Shown piece by piece: positions 1-7,745 of a stretch of DNA of 62,463 nucleotides. The DNA is from Olsenella sp. An285 (GTDB lineage Bacteria; Actinomycetota; Coriobacteriia; Coriobacteriales; Atopobiaceae). The position numbers were made by a program, and so were the translations under genes. Where the stretch lies: assembly GCF_002159625.1 (NCBI RefSeq), contig NZ_NFIZ01000014.1, positions 1 through 62,463 of the forward strand, given 5' to 3'. The notes under the pieces were generated by a model, which saw nothing but the letters and a program-made list of their open reading frames with translations, was not told where the DNA came from and ran no database searches. Numbering within the stretch: the stretch's first letter is position 1; every line of letters begins with the position of its first letter.

Positions 1-2
1 GG

Positions 3-236
3 AGGGACGGGCAGCACGGGCGTCGGGCATGCTGGTCTCTGTCGATTTGCGACAACGGGACGCCGCTCAAAGCGGCCGAGGCGTGTGGGTCGGGCATCCC
101 GGGCATGCGTCTGGCGGTGGAGGAGGTGGGCGGGGTCCTGTACGTGGAGCCGACCCCCACGTTTACGGTACGCGCGGTCGTGCCCCGCCACGCTTTTGGT
201 GCCGTGGGCCAGGCCGTCGAGGAAGGAGAGCGATGA
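3..236 (+). CDS. Two-component sensor histidine kinase, C-terminal fragment (cut by window edge)
   Basis: The frame is open from the window edge and gives the last 77 residues of a protein. The visible part reads as the end of an HATPase_c domain: a DNG motif followed by a glycine-rich G-box (GSGIPGMRLAVEEVGG), the nucleotide-binding pattern of NarL-partner kinases. The TGA overlaps the ATG of the next gene (ATGA), so kinase and response regulator are translationally coupled. The sensor, membrane and dimerisation parts lie outside the window, so the signal cannot be named. Confidence 0.8.
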   Translation, partial: RDGQHGRRACWSLSICDNGTPLKAAEACGSGIPGMRLAVEEVGGVLYVEPTPTFTVRAVVPRHAFGAVGQAVEEGER

Positions 237-922
237 GGGTGATTCGCGTTGTGGTCGTGGAAGATCAGACCATGCTGAGGGACTCTTTGGTTGCCGCCAT
301 CAATCGCGAGCTCGACATGGAGGTCGTTGCCTCGCTCGCCGATGCGGCGGACGTGCTCGACCTCGATGCTGGCCGTGAGATTGACGTGGCGCTGCTCGAC
401 GTGTGCACGGAGAACAATTCGAGCGGCATCATTGCCGCGAGGAAGCTCAGGGAGGCTCGCCCGCAGGTGAAGACGGTCATCATGACGGGCATGTCGGACG
501 TGACCTTTGTCCGCCAGGCGCGTGAGGCGGGCGTTGACAGCTTTATCTATAAGAACGTCAGGACGGACGACCTGCTGTCGGTGATTCGATCCACCGTAGA
601 GGGGTACTCGACCTTTCCCTCATCTCGGAAGGGTGATGCCCCCGAAGTCGAGCTGCTGGACGAGCTCGAGCTCAAGATCTTGTATCTCACCTGTCAGGCG
701 AAGAGCCGCAGGGAGATAGCGGCGGCGCTGTACATGAGTGAAGGCACGGTAAAGCGGCGCATTTCCGAGATGCTCGCGAAGACGGGCTATGACAACCTGC
801 TCAAGCTGGCAGTTCGCGCGGTGTCAAGCGGAAGCATCGTGGTCAACGTCGAGCGCTGGCCTGTCTTCCCGAAGACCCTACATTCAACCGACAAGCCCCC
901 AACGGATTTGGGTTCGTCGTGA
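233..922 (+). CDS. LuxR/NarL-family response regulator
   Basis: A 229-residue protein with an N-terminal receiver domain (about 1-125: acidic pair E10/D11, phospho-acceptor D56, T85, K107) and a C-terminal LuxR-type helix-turn-helix (about 150-205, with SRREIAAALYMSEGTVKRRI). The start at 233 has an AGGAGAG ribosome site and overlaps the kinase stop. The open frame extends to 29, but that part is antisense-frame noise over the kinase. After the HTH there is a 25-30 residue tail unlike the family; its last residues are encoded by one arm of an inverted repeat (904-917), so the 3' end may have been altered by recombination. The target is probably an adjacent transport system, now degraded. Confidence 0.9.
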   Translation: MRVIRVVVVEDQTMLRDSLVAAINRELDMEVVASLADAADVLDLDAGREIDVALLDVCTENNSSGIIAARKLREARPQVKTVIMTGMSDVTFVRQAREAGVDSFIYKNVRTDDLLSVIRSTVEGYSTFPSSRKGDAPEVELLDELELKILYLTCQAKSRREIAAALYMSEGTVKRRISEMLAKTGYDNLLKLAVRAVSSGSIVVNVERWPVFPKTLHSTDKPPTDLGSS

Positions 923-1030
923 GGTCCTCTAGGAGCGAGCGATAAGAGCCCGCACGCGTACTGCCTGCGGAAACGCTGAAAGTGCTCTGCTGCGGAGACT
1001 CTTGAGGCCCCTGCAGCGAACCCAAATCCG
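904..1030. repeat. 14-bp perfect inverted repeat around the 3' end of the response regulator
   Basis: CGGATTTGGGTTCG at 904-917 recurs as CGAACCCAAATCCG at 1017-1030. The left arm codes the end of the response regulator; the right arm lies in the spacer before the permease remnant. The 142-base spacer 923-1064 otherwise shows no gene. Confidence 0.7.
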
Positions 1031-1064
1031 AACAGGGCCGCGCGCTGGCGCCCGCGGGGGGAAG

Positions 1065-2897
1065 CTACTCCGTGCGGAGGGCGTCGATGAGCGGTGCGGC
1101 CCGCAGGCGGCGCAGCGCGTGGGCGCAGCTGGCGAGAAGGGCGAGCGCCACCAGTGCCACGGCGCCTACGACGTGCGCCCACGGCACCTCTAGCCCCAGG
1201 CTCCGCATGGTGAGGCCGCCCTGCGTGCCGATCCAGGCGCCGAGCGCGAGCGCGGCGGCGAGTCCAAGCGCGAGGCCCCACGCTGCCGTGCGCGTGCACT
1301 CGAGCGCGGGCATCCTCCTCAGGTCGCGCTCGCCCATCCCGACGGAGCGCAGCACGGCGAAGTCGTGCGCGCGCAAAAGCACGCTCGCGGCCGAGGAGTT
1401 GAACGCGCTCGCCACGCCGACGGCGGCGGCAGCCACGCCAAAGGTCGACAGGAGCGCCCGTATGGCGCCGTAGAGCGCCTCAGACTGGTGCGCCTCGGCC
1501 CGCTCGTCGACGACGCCGTCCCAGGTGGCGAGCGCAGGGTTCTCCTCGAGAAGCCGATCCACGTCGGCCGCCGTCGCAGACGAGTCATCTGCCGTCGCGT
1601 AGAGCGTGGTCATGCCGTACCCGATGTCCTCCCGGTCGGCCCCCGCGACGGACGACGCCGGCGCGAGCACCGTGGGCAGCACGCTCTCCAGCGCGCCGCG
1701 AGAGAGCCAGAACCACCCCGGGACCTCGTCGAGAAGACCCACGACCTCCCACAAGACCTCCGTTCCGGAGAGGGACAGCCGCGTGCCGAGAAGCGCGTCC
1801 CCAAACGGCTGCTGCCCCTCGTGCCCGGAGTCGAGCACCTCGTTCACGACGACGCACCCCTGCGCGTCCTTCTCGGCCCCGGCCTCCCCGAGCAGGAGTT
1901 CCCACGTGACGTCGTCAACGTAGTAGACCGTGCCAAAGACGTCGTCCCCGGCGGCGTCAGGGAGATTGCCCTCCGGTCGCCAGAGTGACTCCTTCGCCCA
2001 AGTCGCCACGGAGGAGTCGTCGAGGTCGAGCAGGGTTTGGGTCTTGGAGACGAACCCGGCGCTCCGTATTCCCGGCAGCGCGCGCAGCCGCTCGAGAAGT
2101 GCCGGCAGGTGTGGCAGCTCGCCCTCCGCCCCAGGCATGTTGGCGGTCCCCTCGGCGCTCACGCCCGCGCTCACGTCCGCGGGCGTCCCCTCGAGGACGG
2201 AGGCCCGGCCGAAGTACGCTCCCAGGACGCCGCCTCCCACCAGCAGCGCGAAGGAGACGGCGAGCGCCGCGACCGTCGCCCGGTCGCGCCCGCGCCCCGC
2301 ACGGTGAAAGCGGCTGGCGAGAAGAGCGGTCACGTCGCGACCGCCTGCCGTGCGACGGGGGAGAGGCGCCCCGGTACCCGGGCGGCCTCCGCGTGCCCCC
2401 GTGCTTCCGTCCCCGCGCATCGCCTCAACGGCGGGCAGGCGGCTCGCGCGCAGCGCGGGCGCAAGCGCGCTAAGCAGGACCGTCGCCGCAGACACTGCCG
2501 CCGCGCCAAGCAGCGCCTCGGGACGGACGTCGAGCGCGACCGGCACGCCGCCCGTCACCCACGCCGTGTCGTCCGCCACGAGTGGCAGCGCCACGGCGTC
2601 CAGCGCGACGCCGAGCGCGAGCCCCGCCGGGATTCCCACCGCGCACAGGAGCGCCGCCTCCACGAGCACGGCGCGCACGAGCTGGCGACAGGACGCCCCC
2701 GCCGAGGAGAACAGCCCGAACTGACGCACGCGCTCGGCGAGCGAGACGCGGAAGGTCCCCGAGACGAGCGTGACGGTCACGAGGCACGCCACGGCGGCGA
2801 CGCCCGCGCACGCGAGCCCGAAGGCGGCGTCGAGGGCGTAGATATCGCTCAGGCCGAGGGCGCTGAGGAGGTGGTCGTGGAAGAAGTAGTACCCACC
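1065..2897 (-). pseudogene. FtsX/MacB-type ABC transporter permease, 5'-truncated
   Basis: About 610 residues of an ABC exporter permease remain: a first FtsX domain with membrane helices (AAFGLACAGVAAVACLVTV...), a cytoplasmic linker ending in an EAMR-like motif, a long extracytoplasmic region, then a second FtsX domain (helices near ATFGVAAAAVG, TAAWGLALGLA, VVGAVALVALALL). The usual N-terminal first helix and first extracytoplasmic domain are missing. The frame stays open to 3089, but the upstream 65 residues are charged, low-complexity antisense of an MFS-like gene end, so the real sequence stops near 2890-2897. No partner ATPase gene is present. I call it a remnant; a functional short form is unlikely. 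Confidence 0.75.
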
Positions 2898-3041
2898 CCG
2901 TTCGCAGATGCCCTCGGCGGCGCGCTCATCGCGGGAAGCGGCACGCACGCGGCGGTTCTCGGAACGCTCCCGCTGCTCGCGCTCGGCCTTATCGCCACGC
3001 TCGCCCGCCTGCGCCTCGATTCTGGCGCGGCTGACGCGTAG
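2895..3041 (+). pseudogene. 3' remnant of an MFS-type transporter
   Basis: On the plus strand the last 50 or so residues before TAG at 3039 read as a typical final MFS helix: a glycine-rich stretch (ADALGGALIAGSGTHAAVLG) followed by a leucine-rich membrane helix and a short charged tail. Upstream of about 2895 this frame runs through the permease gene in antisense and is meaningless. Both this gene and the permease have lost their 5' parts at the same point, which marks a rearrangement junction. The family is judged from the hydrophobic pattern only. Confidence 0.5.
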
Positions 3042-3186
3042 GTACCGGCAAATATACTTCGTTGCGGGAGAAATGACGCGAGGCTTCACCGGCTAAATGA
3101 GCTGCGTCTGGTTGAGGAAGAGCGTTTCTCGTACGGCGCCGATGTCTTCTTGCCCATCGCACTCAGACGGTGCGTAACTATGAATC

Positions 3187-4047
3187 TCATAGGTGCGGCA
3201 GCATGCGTTCGATGAGCTCCGGGCCCTGACCCCTCTCGTTCGTGCGGTACACGAGGTAGAACGTGGCGTGAGCGCTGGCGTCACTGAGTGGGACTGCGAC
3301 GCGGTCGCCAAGGTCGCCCGACACGTGCGCCGTGTACGGCTCAGACGCTTCCGTGCTGAACGCGAGCGCGTCGCTCGTGGAGAGGAGCATCTCGAACATC
3401 GAGCGGTCCTCTTGCCAGAGGAGCTCAGCGCGCGGCAGCTCGCGCACGACGACGCTGCGCCAGAAGCCGATGTTGGCGTAGACGAGGAACGTCTCTCCGT
3501 CGATGTCCCGGAACCGCAGCGTCCGCTCCGCCGCGAGTGGGTGCATGCTCGGTAGGAGCACCGAAAGGCTCTCGGTCATGATGGGCTGCGAGATGAAGCC
3601 GGGGAACGCAAGCGGTCGCAGCATGATGGCGGCGTCGAGCGTGCCCTCCATGAGGGCGCGCTCCAGATGCTGCGAATCAAGCGACTCAGAGGCGATGATG
3701 GTGCCAGGCGAGGTCTCCACCACGAGCTGCGTGACGCGCCAGAGCGGAGCGGGCGCGCAGGTGCCAACGCGCAGCATGCGGCGGCGCGTCTCGAGCGAGG
3801 ACAGCTCGTCTCGCATGCGCCGATAGGTGCGGAGCAGGTCGTCGGCGTAGTCTGCCGCGATGCGGCCCGCCTCGGTGAGCGCCGACCTGTTCGCGGTGCG
3901 GCGCAACAGGTCGCAGCCAAGCTCGTCCTCAAGCCGCCGGATGGAGCGGCTGAGCGCCGGCTGGGACATGTGGAGCTCGGCGGCGGCGCGGGATATGGAT
4001 CCCGTTCGTGCGACGCAGGCTATGTGCTCGAGCTGCTCGATGGTCAT
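3187..4047 (-). CDS. LysR-family transcriptional regulator
   Basis: A 286-residue protein with the LysR winged HTH at residues 1-60 (ISRAAAELHMSQPALSRSIR) and a periplasmic-binding-like effector domain from about 90 to the end. It starts at ATG 4047 and is divergent from the aldo/keto reductase at 4193, with 145 bases between them that hold a TATGCA-rich dyad. This layout is typical of a LysR protein controlling its divergent neighbour and itself. The effector is unknown. The C-terminus is slightly short for the family, but the effector domain looks complete. Confidence 0.93.
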   Translation of the reverse strand: MTIEQLEHIACVARTGSISRAAAELHMSQPALSRSIRRLEDELGCDLLRRTANRSALTEAGRIAADYADDLLRTYRRMRDELSSLETRRRMLRVGTCAPAPLWRVTQLVVETSPGTIIASESLDSQHLERALMEGTLDAAIMLRPLAFPGFISQPIMTESLSVLLPSMHPLAAERTLRFRDIDGETFLVYANIGFWRSVVVRELPRAELLWQEDRSMFEMLLSTSDALAFSTEASEPYTAHVSGDLGDRVAVPLSDASAHATFYLVYRTNERGQGPELIERMLPHL

Positions 4048-4080
4048 GGGTGTCTCCCGTGTTCTGGTGTGTCCTTCTCA

Positions 4081-4102
4081 GTATGCACGTTATGCATGCT
4101 AA
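4081..4102. promoter_or_regulatory. Candidate LysR operator between divergent genes
   Basis: GTATGCACGTTATGCATGC (4081-4099) carries two TATGCA copies and a TGCATGC core, an imperfect dyad of the T-N11-A kind, in the shared promoter region of the LysR gene and the aldo/keto reductase gene. Assignment is by position and symmetry only. Confidence 0.4.
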
Positions 4103-4192
4103 CTGCTCGAATGCGTAGGGCGCGGCATTCGCTTTTCGCAGCATGATGGTGGGGTCAAAGGACGGTGCGATTAGGCGAGAAGGGAATCTACC

Positions 4193-5062
4193 ATGGCAAA
4201 CGTTCAGACCGTGACGCTCAACAACGGTATCGAGATGCCGTGCGAGGGCTTCGGGGTGTTCCAGGTACCCAACCCTGCGGTATGCAAGCAGGCGGTGCTC
4301 CACGCCATCGACTGCGGCTATCGCCTCATCGACACGGCGGCGGCCTACATGAACGAGGAGGCGGTGGGCGCCGCCATTCGCGAGAGCGGCGTGCCTCGCG
4401 AGGAGCTCTTCGTCACCACCAAGCTCTGGGTGCGGGACGCGAGCTACGAGGGCGCCAAGGCGGCGCTTGAGACCTCGCTCGACAAGCTCGGTCTTGACTA
4501 CCTGGACCTCTATCTCATCCACCAGCCGGTCGGCGACTACGTGGGGGCCTGGCGCGCCATGGAGGAGGCGTATCGCGCCGGCACCATCCGCGCCATCGGC
4601 GTGTGCAACTTCTACCCGGCGCGCCTGGCGGACTTCTGCGAGACCGTCGAGGTGACGCCCGCCGTGAACCAGGTGGAGCTTCACCCGTTCTTCTCGCAGG
4701 AGGCGGCGCTCGCCACGATGCGCGAGTACGGCGTGGTACCCGAGGCGTGGGGTCCCTTCGCCGAGGGCAACCACGGCATCTTCACGCATCCCGTCCTCAT
4801 CGCGATTGGCGAGAAGTACGGCAGGACCGCGGCGCAGGTGGCCCTGCGGTGGAACATCCAGCGCGGCGTGGTGGTTATCCCCAAGTCCGTGCACCGCGAC
4901 CGCATGGAGCAGAACATCGACGTGTGGGACTTCGAGCTTACCGACGATGATATGGCGAAGATCGCCGGGCTCACCCTCGACCACAGCGAGATCGTGAACC
5001 ACGACGACCCGGCGTTTGTGAAGACGCTCCACGGCGTGAGCAGCGTGAGGACTCGTCTTTAG
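4193..5062 (+). CDS. Aldo/keto reductase (AKR family, 2,5-diketo-D-gluconate reductase-like)
   Basis: A 289-residue NADPH-dependent carbonyl reductase with the TIM-barrel pattern and the full catalytic tetrad: D47 and Y52 (LIDTAAAYMNEE), K77 (FVTTKLW) and H110 (LYLIHQP). The C-terminal cofactor motif IPKSVHRDRMEQNI near residue 227 is present. Length is normal. A CGAGAAG motif and GGGAA-type ribosome site precede the ATG at 4193. It is likely regulated by the divergent LysR gene. The substrate cannot be told from sequence; members reduce aldehydes, keto-sugars or methylglyoxal. Confidence 0.93.
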   Translation: MANVQTVTLNNGIEMPCEGFGVFQVPNPAVCKQAVLHAIDCGYRLIDTAAAYMNEEAVGAAIRESGVPREELFVTTKLWVRDASYEGAKAALETSLDKLGLDYLDLYLIHQPVGDYVGAWRAMEEAYRAGTIRAIGVCNFYPARLADFCETVEVTPAVNQVELHPFFSQEAALATMREYGVVPEAWGPFAEGNHGIFTHPVLIAIGEKYGRTAAQVALRWNIQRGVVVIPKSVHRDRMEQNIDVWDFELTDDDMAKIAGLTLDHSEIVNHDDPAFVKTLHGVSSVRTRL

Positions 5063-5077
5063 CGACGCAGGCGGACA

Positions 5078-5127
5078 GGGGACGCTTTGCTGGGAGCATC
5101 GATGCTGCCGGCAGAGCGCCCCTTTCC
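5078..5127 (+). terminator. Hairpin terminator after aldo/keto reductase
   Basis: GGGGACGCTTTGC (5079-5091) pairs imperfectly with GCAGAGCGCCCC (5111-5122) around an inner AGCATCGATGCT, followed by TTT. It sits between convergent genes. Confidence 0.5.
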
Positions 5128-5148
5128 GGAACGTGTGAATTGTTTGAG

Positions 5149-5670
5149 CTACGCGCGCAGCACGTAGCCGTCCTTGCGCGGGGCGGCGGCGGGCTCGGGG
5201 CCGTCGGCGTAGCCGAGCGCGATGGCGCCCACGCCGCGCAGCGCCTCGGGCAGGCCCCACTCCTTGAGGAGCGCCTTGCCCTCCACGCTGTCGAAGATCT
5301 CGCGCTCGCGATGGATCCAGCAGCTGGAGAGGCCCACGGCGTGCGCCGCGAGCATGAGGTTCTCGAGCACGCAGGAGCCGTCCTCCACGAAGGTGCCGCG
5401 TCCGCTGTCGGCGAGCACCACCACGATGGCCGGCGCGCCGTAGTACGGGTCGGTTTCCTTGCCCATGACGGCGGCGTTGAGCGCGCGCAGGCGCTCGCGG
5501 GTCTCGGGGCTCGTCACGGCCACGATCACCGGCGATTGGTGCCCGCCGCCCGTGGGCGCGTAGGTGCCCGCCTCAAGCACGGTGTCGAGCAGCTCTTGGG
5601 GGACGGGGTCCGCCCTGTAGCTGCGCACGCTCCTGCGCGTCTTGATGAGGTCGATGAGTTCGTTCGCCAT
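5149..5670 (-). CDS. Nitroreductase-family FMN oxidoreductase
   Basis: A 173-residue nitroreductase-like flavoprotein. The FMN-binding N-terminus (LIDLIKTRRSVRSY, residues 6-19) and the APTGGGHQSP segment near 38-47 are clear, as is the C-terminal GVGAIALGYADG. It belongs to the small class that reduces nitro groups, quinones or flavins with NAD(P)H. Ribosome site AAGGGA precedes ATG 5670. Its transcript appears to begin near 5786 and to run through a structured leader with a terminator hairpin (5703-5742) before the gene, so expression probably depends on read-through. The divergent neighbour is an EamA exporter with a similar leader, which suggests a shared inducer. Confidence 0.9.
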   Translation of the reverse strand: MANELIDLIKTRRSVRSYRADPVPQELLDTVLEAGTYAPTGGGHQSPVIVAVTSPETRERLRALNAAVMGKETDPYYGAPAIVVVLADSGRGTFVEDGSCVLENLMLAAHAVGLSSCWIHREREIFDSVEGKALLKEWGLPEALRGVGAIALGYADGPEPAAAPRKDGYVLRA

Positions 5671-5702
5671 GCCATGTCCCTTCTCTCGCCGGACCCGTCG
5701 AT

Positions 5703-5742
5703 ACAGAAAAGCCGCCCACCTGCCCTAAGGCGGGTGAGCGGC
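5703..5742 (-). terminator. Leader terminator upstream of the nitroreductase gene
   Basis: On the minus strand GCCGCTCACCCGCC pairs with GGCAGGTGGGCGGC across a TTAG loop (5711-5742), followed by TTTTCTGT. It lies between the promoter and the start codon, so it acts as an attenuator rather than an end-of-gene terminator. Confidence 0.75.
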
Positions 5743-5791
5743 GAAAAGATGATGGCGGCATCCGGAAAAATCCGCTGGGATTTTCGAGACC
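5743..5791 (-). promoter_or_regulatory. Structured leader element of the nitroreductase transcript (twin of 5881-5925)
   Basis: RNA starting near 5786 reads CUCGAAAAUCC-CAGC-GGAUUUU, a 7-bp hairpin (5784-5767), then a second hairpin GAUG-CCGC-CAUC (5762-5751), then AUCUUUUC and the terminator. The opposite-strand leader has the same order of elements and many identical bases. I could not match it to a riboswitch class from memory. Confidence 0.55.
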
Positions 5792-5792
5792 T

Positions 5793-5820
5793 ATTATGGG
5801 AGCTCTCTGTGCCGCGTCAA
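5793..5820 (-). promoter_or_regulatory. Promoter for the nitroreductase transcript
   Basis: Minus-strand TTGACG (5820-5815), a 16-base spacer, and CATAAT (5798-5793). Predicted start is about 5786, exactly where the conserved leader begins. Confidence 0.6.
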
Positions 5821-5847
5821 GCGTCGACAAGGACTTCTCGCCGTCGC

Positions 5848-5876
5848 TTGACTTCTGCAGGCAAGGCCCGTACAGT
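5848..5876 (+). promoter_or_regulatory. Promoter for the EamA transporter transcript
   Basis: TTGACT (5848-5853), a 17-base spacer, TACAGT (5871-5876). Predicted start is about 5883, at the first bases of the conserved leader. Confidence 0.6.
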
Positions 5877-5880
5877 CAGT

Positions 5881-5925
5881 TCGTCTAAAATCGTGTGGAC
5901 TTTTCTGGGCGCAAGCCACCTTTTT
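5881..5925 (+). promoter_or_regulatory. Structured leader element of the EamA transcript (twin of 5743-5791)
   Basis: RNA reads GUCUAAAAUC-GUGUG-GACUUUU, then UGGGC-GCAA-GCCA, then a U-rich run leading into the terminator. Order, spacing and many bases match the nitroreductase leader on the other strand. It accounts for much of the gene-free stretch 5671-6056. Confidence 0.55.
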
Positions 5926-5959
5926 GCCGCACAACGGAGCTCCGGTTGTGCGGCTTTTT
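5926..5959 (+). terminator. Leader terminator upstream of the EamA gene
   Basis: GCCGCACAAC (5926-5935) pairs with GTTGTGCGGC (5945-5954) across a GGAGCTCC-containing loop, followed by TTTTT. It sits about 100 bases before the EamA start codon. Confidence 0.8.
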
Positions 5960-6056
5960 GCGCCGTCAATCACGTGATGACGCGCCAGCCTCCCTCCGAG
6001 AGCCCGAGACGCACAGGGCCGAAGCCTCGCGTTGCGGGGCGAGAGGAGGAACGGCT

Positions 6057-7010
6057 ATGGAAAACGTGATCGATCGGCCGATGCCGTCTGCGGGGATGGC
6101 GCCCTCGGGACGCCGCCGGGCGGTGGCGGCACTCCAGGTGTTCGCGGGCGGCGCCTGCTATGGGGCGATGGCGACCACCTACAAGCTCGCCTACGCGGCG
6201 GGCTTCACCTCCGCGCAGGTGGTTGCAAGCCAGGCGTGGTTCGGCTTCCTGTTCTTCGGGCTCGCGGTGCTTCTCGGCCGTCTGCGCGGTGTGCGGTGGC
6301 AGCGTCTTTCCGGCAAGCAGGTGCTTAAACTCATGGGGCTCGGTGCCCTCACCTGCACGACCTCGATTCTGTACTGCTACGCCATGAGCGTGCTGCCCGC
6401 ACCGGTGGCGCTCACGCTGCTCTTCCAGTTCACGTGGATGGGGCTCGTCTGGCAGACCATCATGACGCGCCGAGCTCCGCGCTTCGTGGAGGTCGCCTCG
6501 GCGGCGGTCATCGTGTTCGGCACCGTGTTCGCGAGCGGCGTCTACAGGACGGGGCTTGCGGGCTACGACCCGGTGGCCCTCCTCTGCGCGCTCGGCGCCG
6601 CCGTGACCTGCTCGCTCTTCGTGACGCTCTCCGGTAAGGTGAAGGCCCTCTGCTCCAACGAGCAGCGCGGCCTCGTCGTGTGCCTGGGGGCGGGCGTCAT
6701 GTCGCTCACCGTGTGCCCGGACTACCTGGTGTCGGGCGTCGTCTTCCAGGGCATCCTGCCCTTTGCCGCGGTCGCGGGCTTCTTCGGCCTCATGTGCCCC
6801 GTGCTGCTCTTTGGCCTGGGGTCGCCACACCTGCCCGCCGGCCTCTCAACCGTCATGGCCGCTGCGGAGCTTCCCGCGGGATTGTTCATCGCCATGGTCG
6901 TGCTCGGCGAACCGCTCGGCGTCGTCGAGTGGCTGGGCGTGGTGGTGATTCTCGCGGGCGTGTGCCTTGCGCAGGCGCCGAGCCTTCTCTCACGGCATAC
7001 AATGCGGTGA
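6057..7010 (+). CDS. EamA/DMT-superfamily transporter
   Basis: A 317-residue inner-membrane protein with ten hydrophobic segments in two EamA repeats (first about 22-160, second about 175-308), typical of drug/metabolite exporters. The start at ATG 6057 follows GAGGAGGAACGGCT; the open frame extends further upstream but crosses the leader terminator. The substrate is unknown. The attenuated leader and the divergent nitroreductase suggest joint control by a small molecule that is exported or reduced. Confidence 0.9.
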   Translation: MENVIDRPMPSAGMAPSGRRRAVAALQVFAGGACYGAMATTYKLAYAAGFTSAQVVASQAWFGFLFFGLAVLLGRLRGVRWQRLSGKQVLKLMGLGALTCTTSILYCYAMSVLPAPVALTLLFQFTWMGLVWQTIMTRRAPRFVEVASAAVIVFGTVFASGVYRTGLAGYDPVALLCALGAAVTCSLFVTLSGKVKALCSNEQRGLVVCLGAGVMSLTVCPDYLVSGVVFQGILPFAAVAGFFGLMCPVLLFGLGSPHLPAGLSTVMAAAELPAGLFIAMVVLGEPLGVVEWLGVVVILAGVCLAQAPSLLSRHTMR

Positions 7011-7091
7011 GGCCATGCCGGAGGGCCCCGAGCGCGATGCCGTGGGGTTCCGTCGGTGGCCCGATCTGCCGGGAGAGCTGCGGGCGCCCGC

Positions 7092-7595
7092 TTACGCGCA
7101 GACCGGCTCCGCGAGCACCGTCCCCTCAGGGAACGCGCGGCGGAAGACCCAGCGCGAGAGCGGGCCCGCCACCAGCAGGTTCCACGGCAGCGCGGCGACG
7201 AAGTTCCACGGGATGTTCGCGATCCACGTGGGCAGGATCATGGCCGGGTCGCCCACGTGCGTGAACGCCTCGAGCGCGCCGTAGAGCGACATGAAGAGCA
7301 CCATTGGGAAGACCATCATCGTGCTGATGGCCAGCGTGATGGCAAGGCGGCTGCTCTTGCCCGGCGTCACCAGGAAGCGGAACGCAAACCACTTGGCAAA
7401 CCGGCTGGCGAGAAGAACGTCCAGCAGCATCGCCACCACGTAGGCCGGCGGGAAGCCGAGCCATGCGTCGGCCAGCGTTCCGGAGCCGAAGCTCCAGCCA
7501 TGCACGCGAGCGACGTTGTAGACGGACATCCAGAGCACCATGCAGAAGCACATGATGATCGTAAAGATGAGGCTCTCGCGTTTGTTGGTGGGCAT
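7092..7595 (-). CDS. DUF2798-family membrane protein
   Basis: A 167-residue protein with four membrane segments arranged as two similar halves. Each half has the DUF2798 style pattern (FTIIMCFCMVLWMSVYN near 11-27; AISTMMVFPMVLFMSLYGAL near 90-109). The function of the family is unknown. The gene stands alone on the minus strand, convergent with the EamA gene. Ribosome site GAAAGG precedes ATG 7595. The 150-base spacer to the next gene (7596-7745) holds nothing I can recognise. Confidence 0.8.
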   Translation of the reverse strand: MPTNKRESLIFTIIMCFCMVLWMSVYNVARVHGWSFGSGTLADAWLGFPPAYVVAMLLDVLLASRFAKWFAFRFLVTPGKSSRLAITLAISTMMVFPMVLFMSLYGALEAFTHVGDPAMILPTWIANIPWNFVAALPWNLLVAGPLSRWVFRRAFPEGTVLAEPVCA

Positions 7596-7745
7596 GGGGG
7601 CAGACCTTTCTCGACGGGACCCGCAGGGCGGGCGAATGCGAGGAGCTACCCTACCAACTTTCCACGTCGCGCGTAAGCGGTGATTTTGTGGCGGACGCCC
7701 CTTCGCGACAGATGCTCCGGAGGGTTCTGTCGCACGCGGCTTGCG

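Noticed and set aside
29-232. Response regulator starting at 29
   Set aside because: That stretch codes the histidine kinase end in another frame; the conserved receiver start is at 233.
2898-3089. Charged N-terminal extension of the FtsX-type permease
   Set aside because: It is the antisense of the MFS-like remnant and has none of the expected first-helix sequence.
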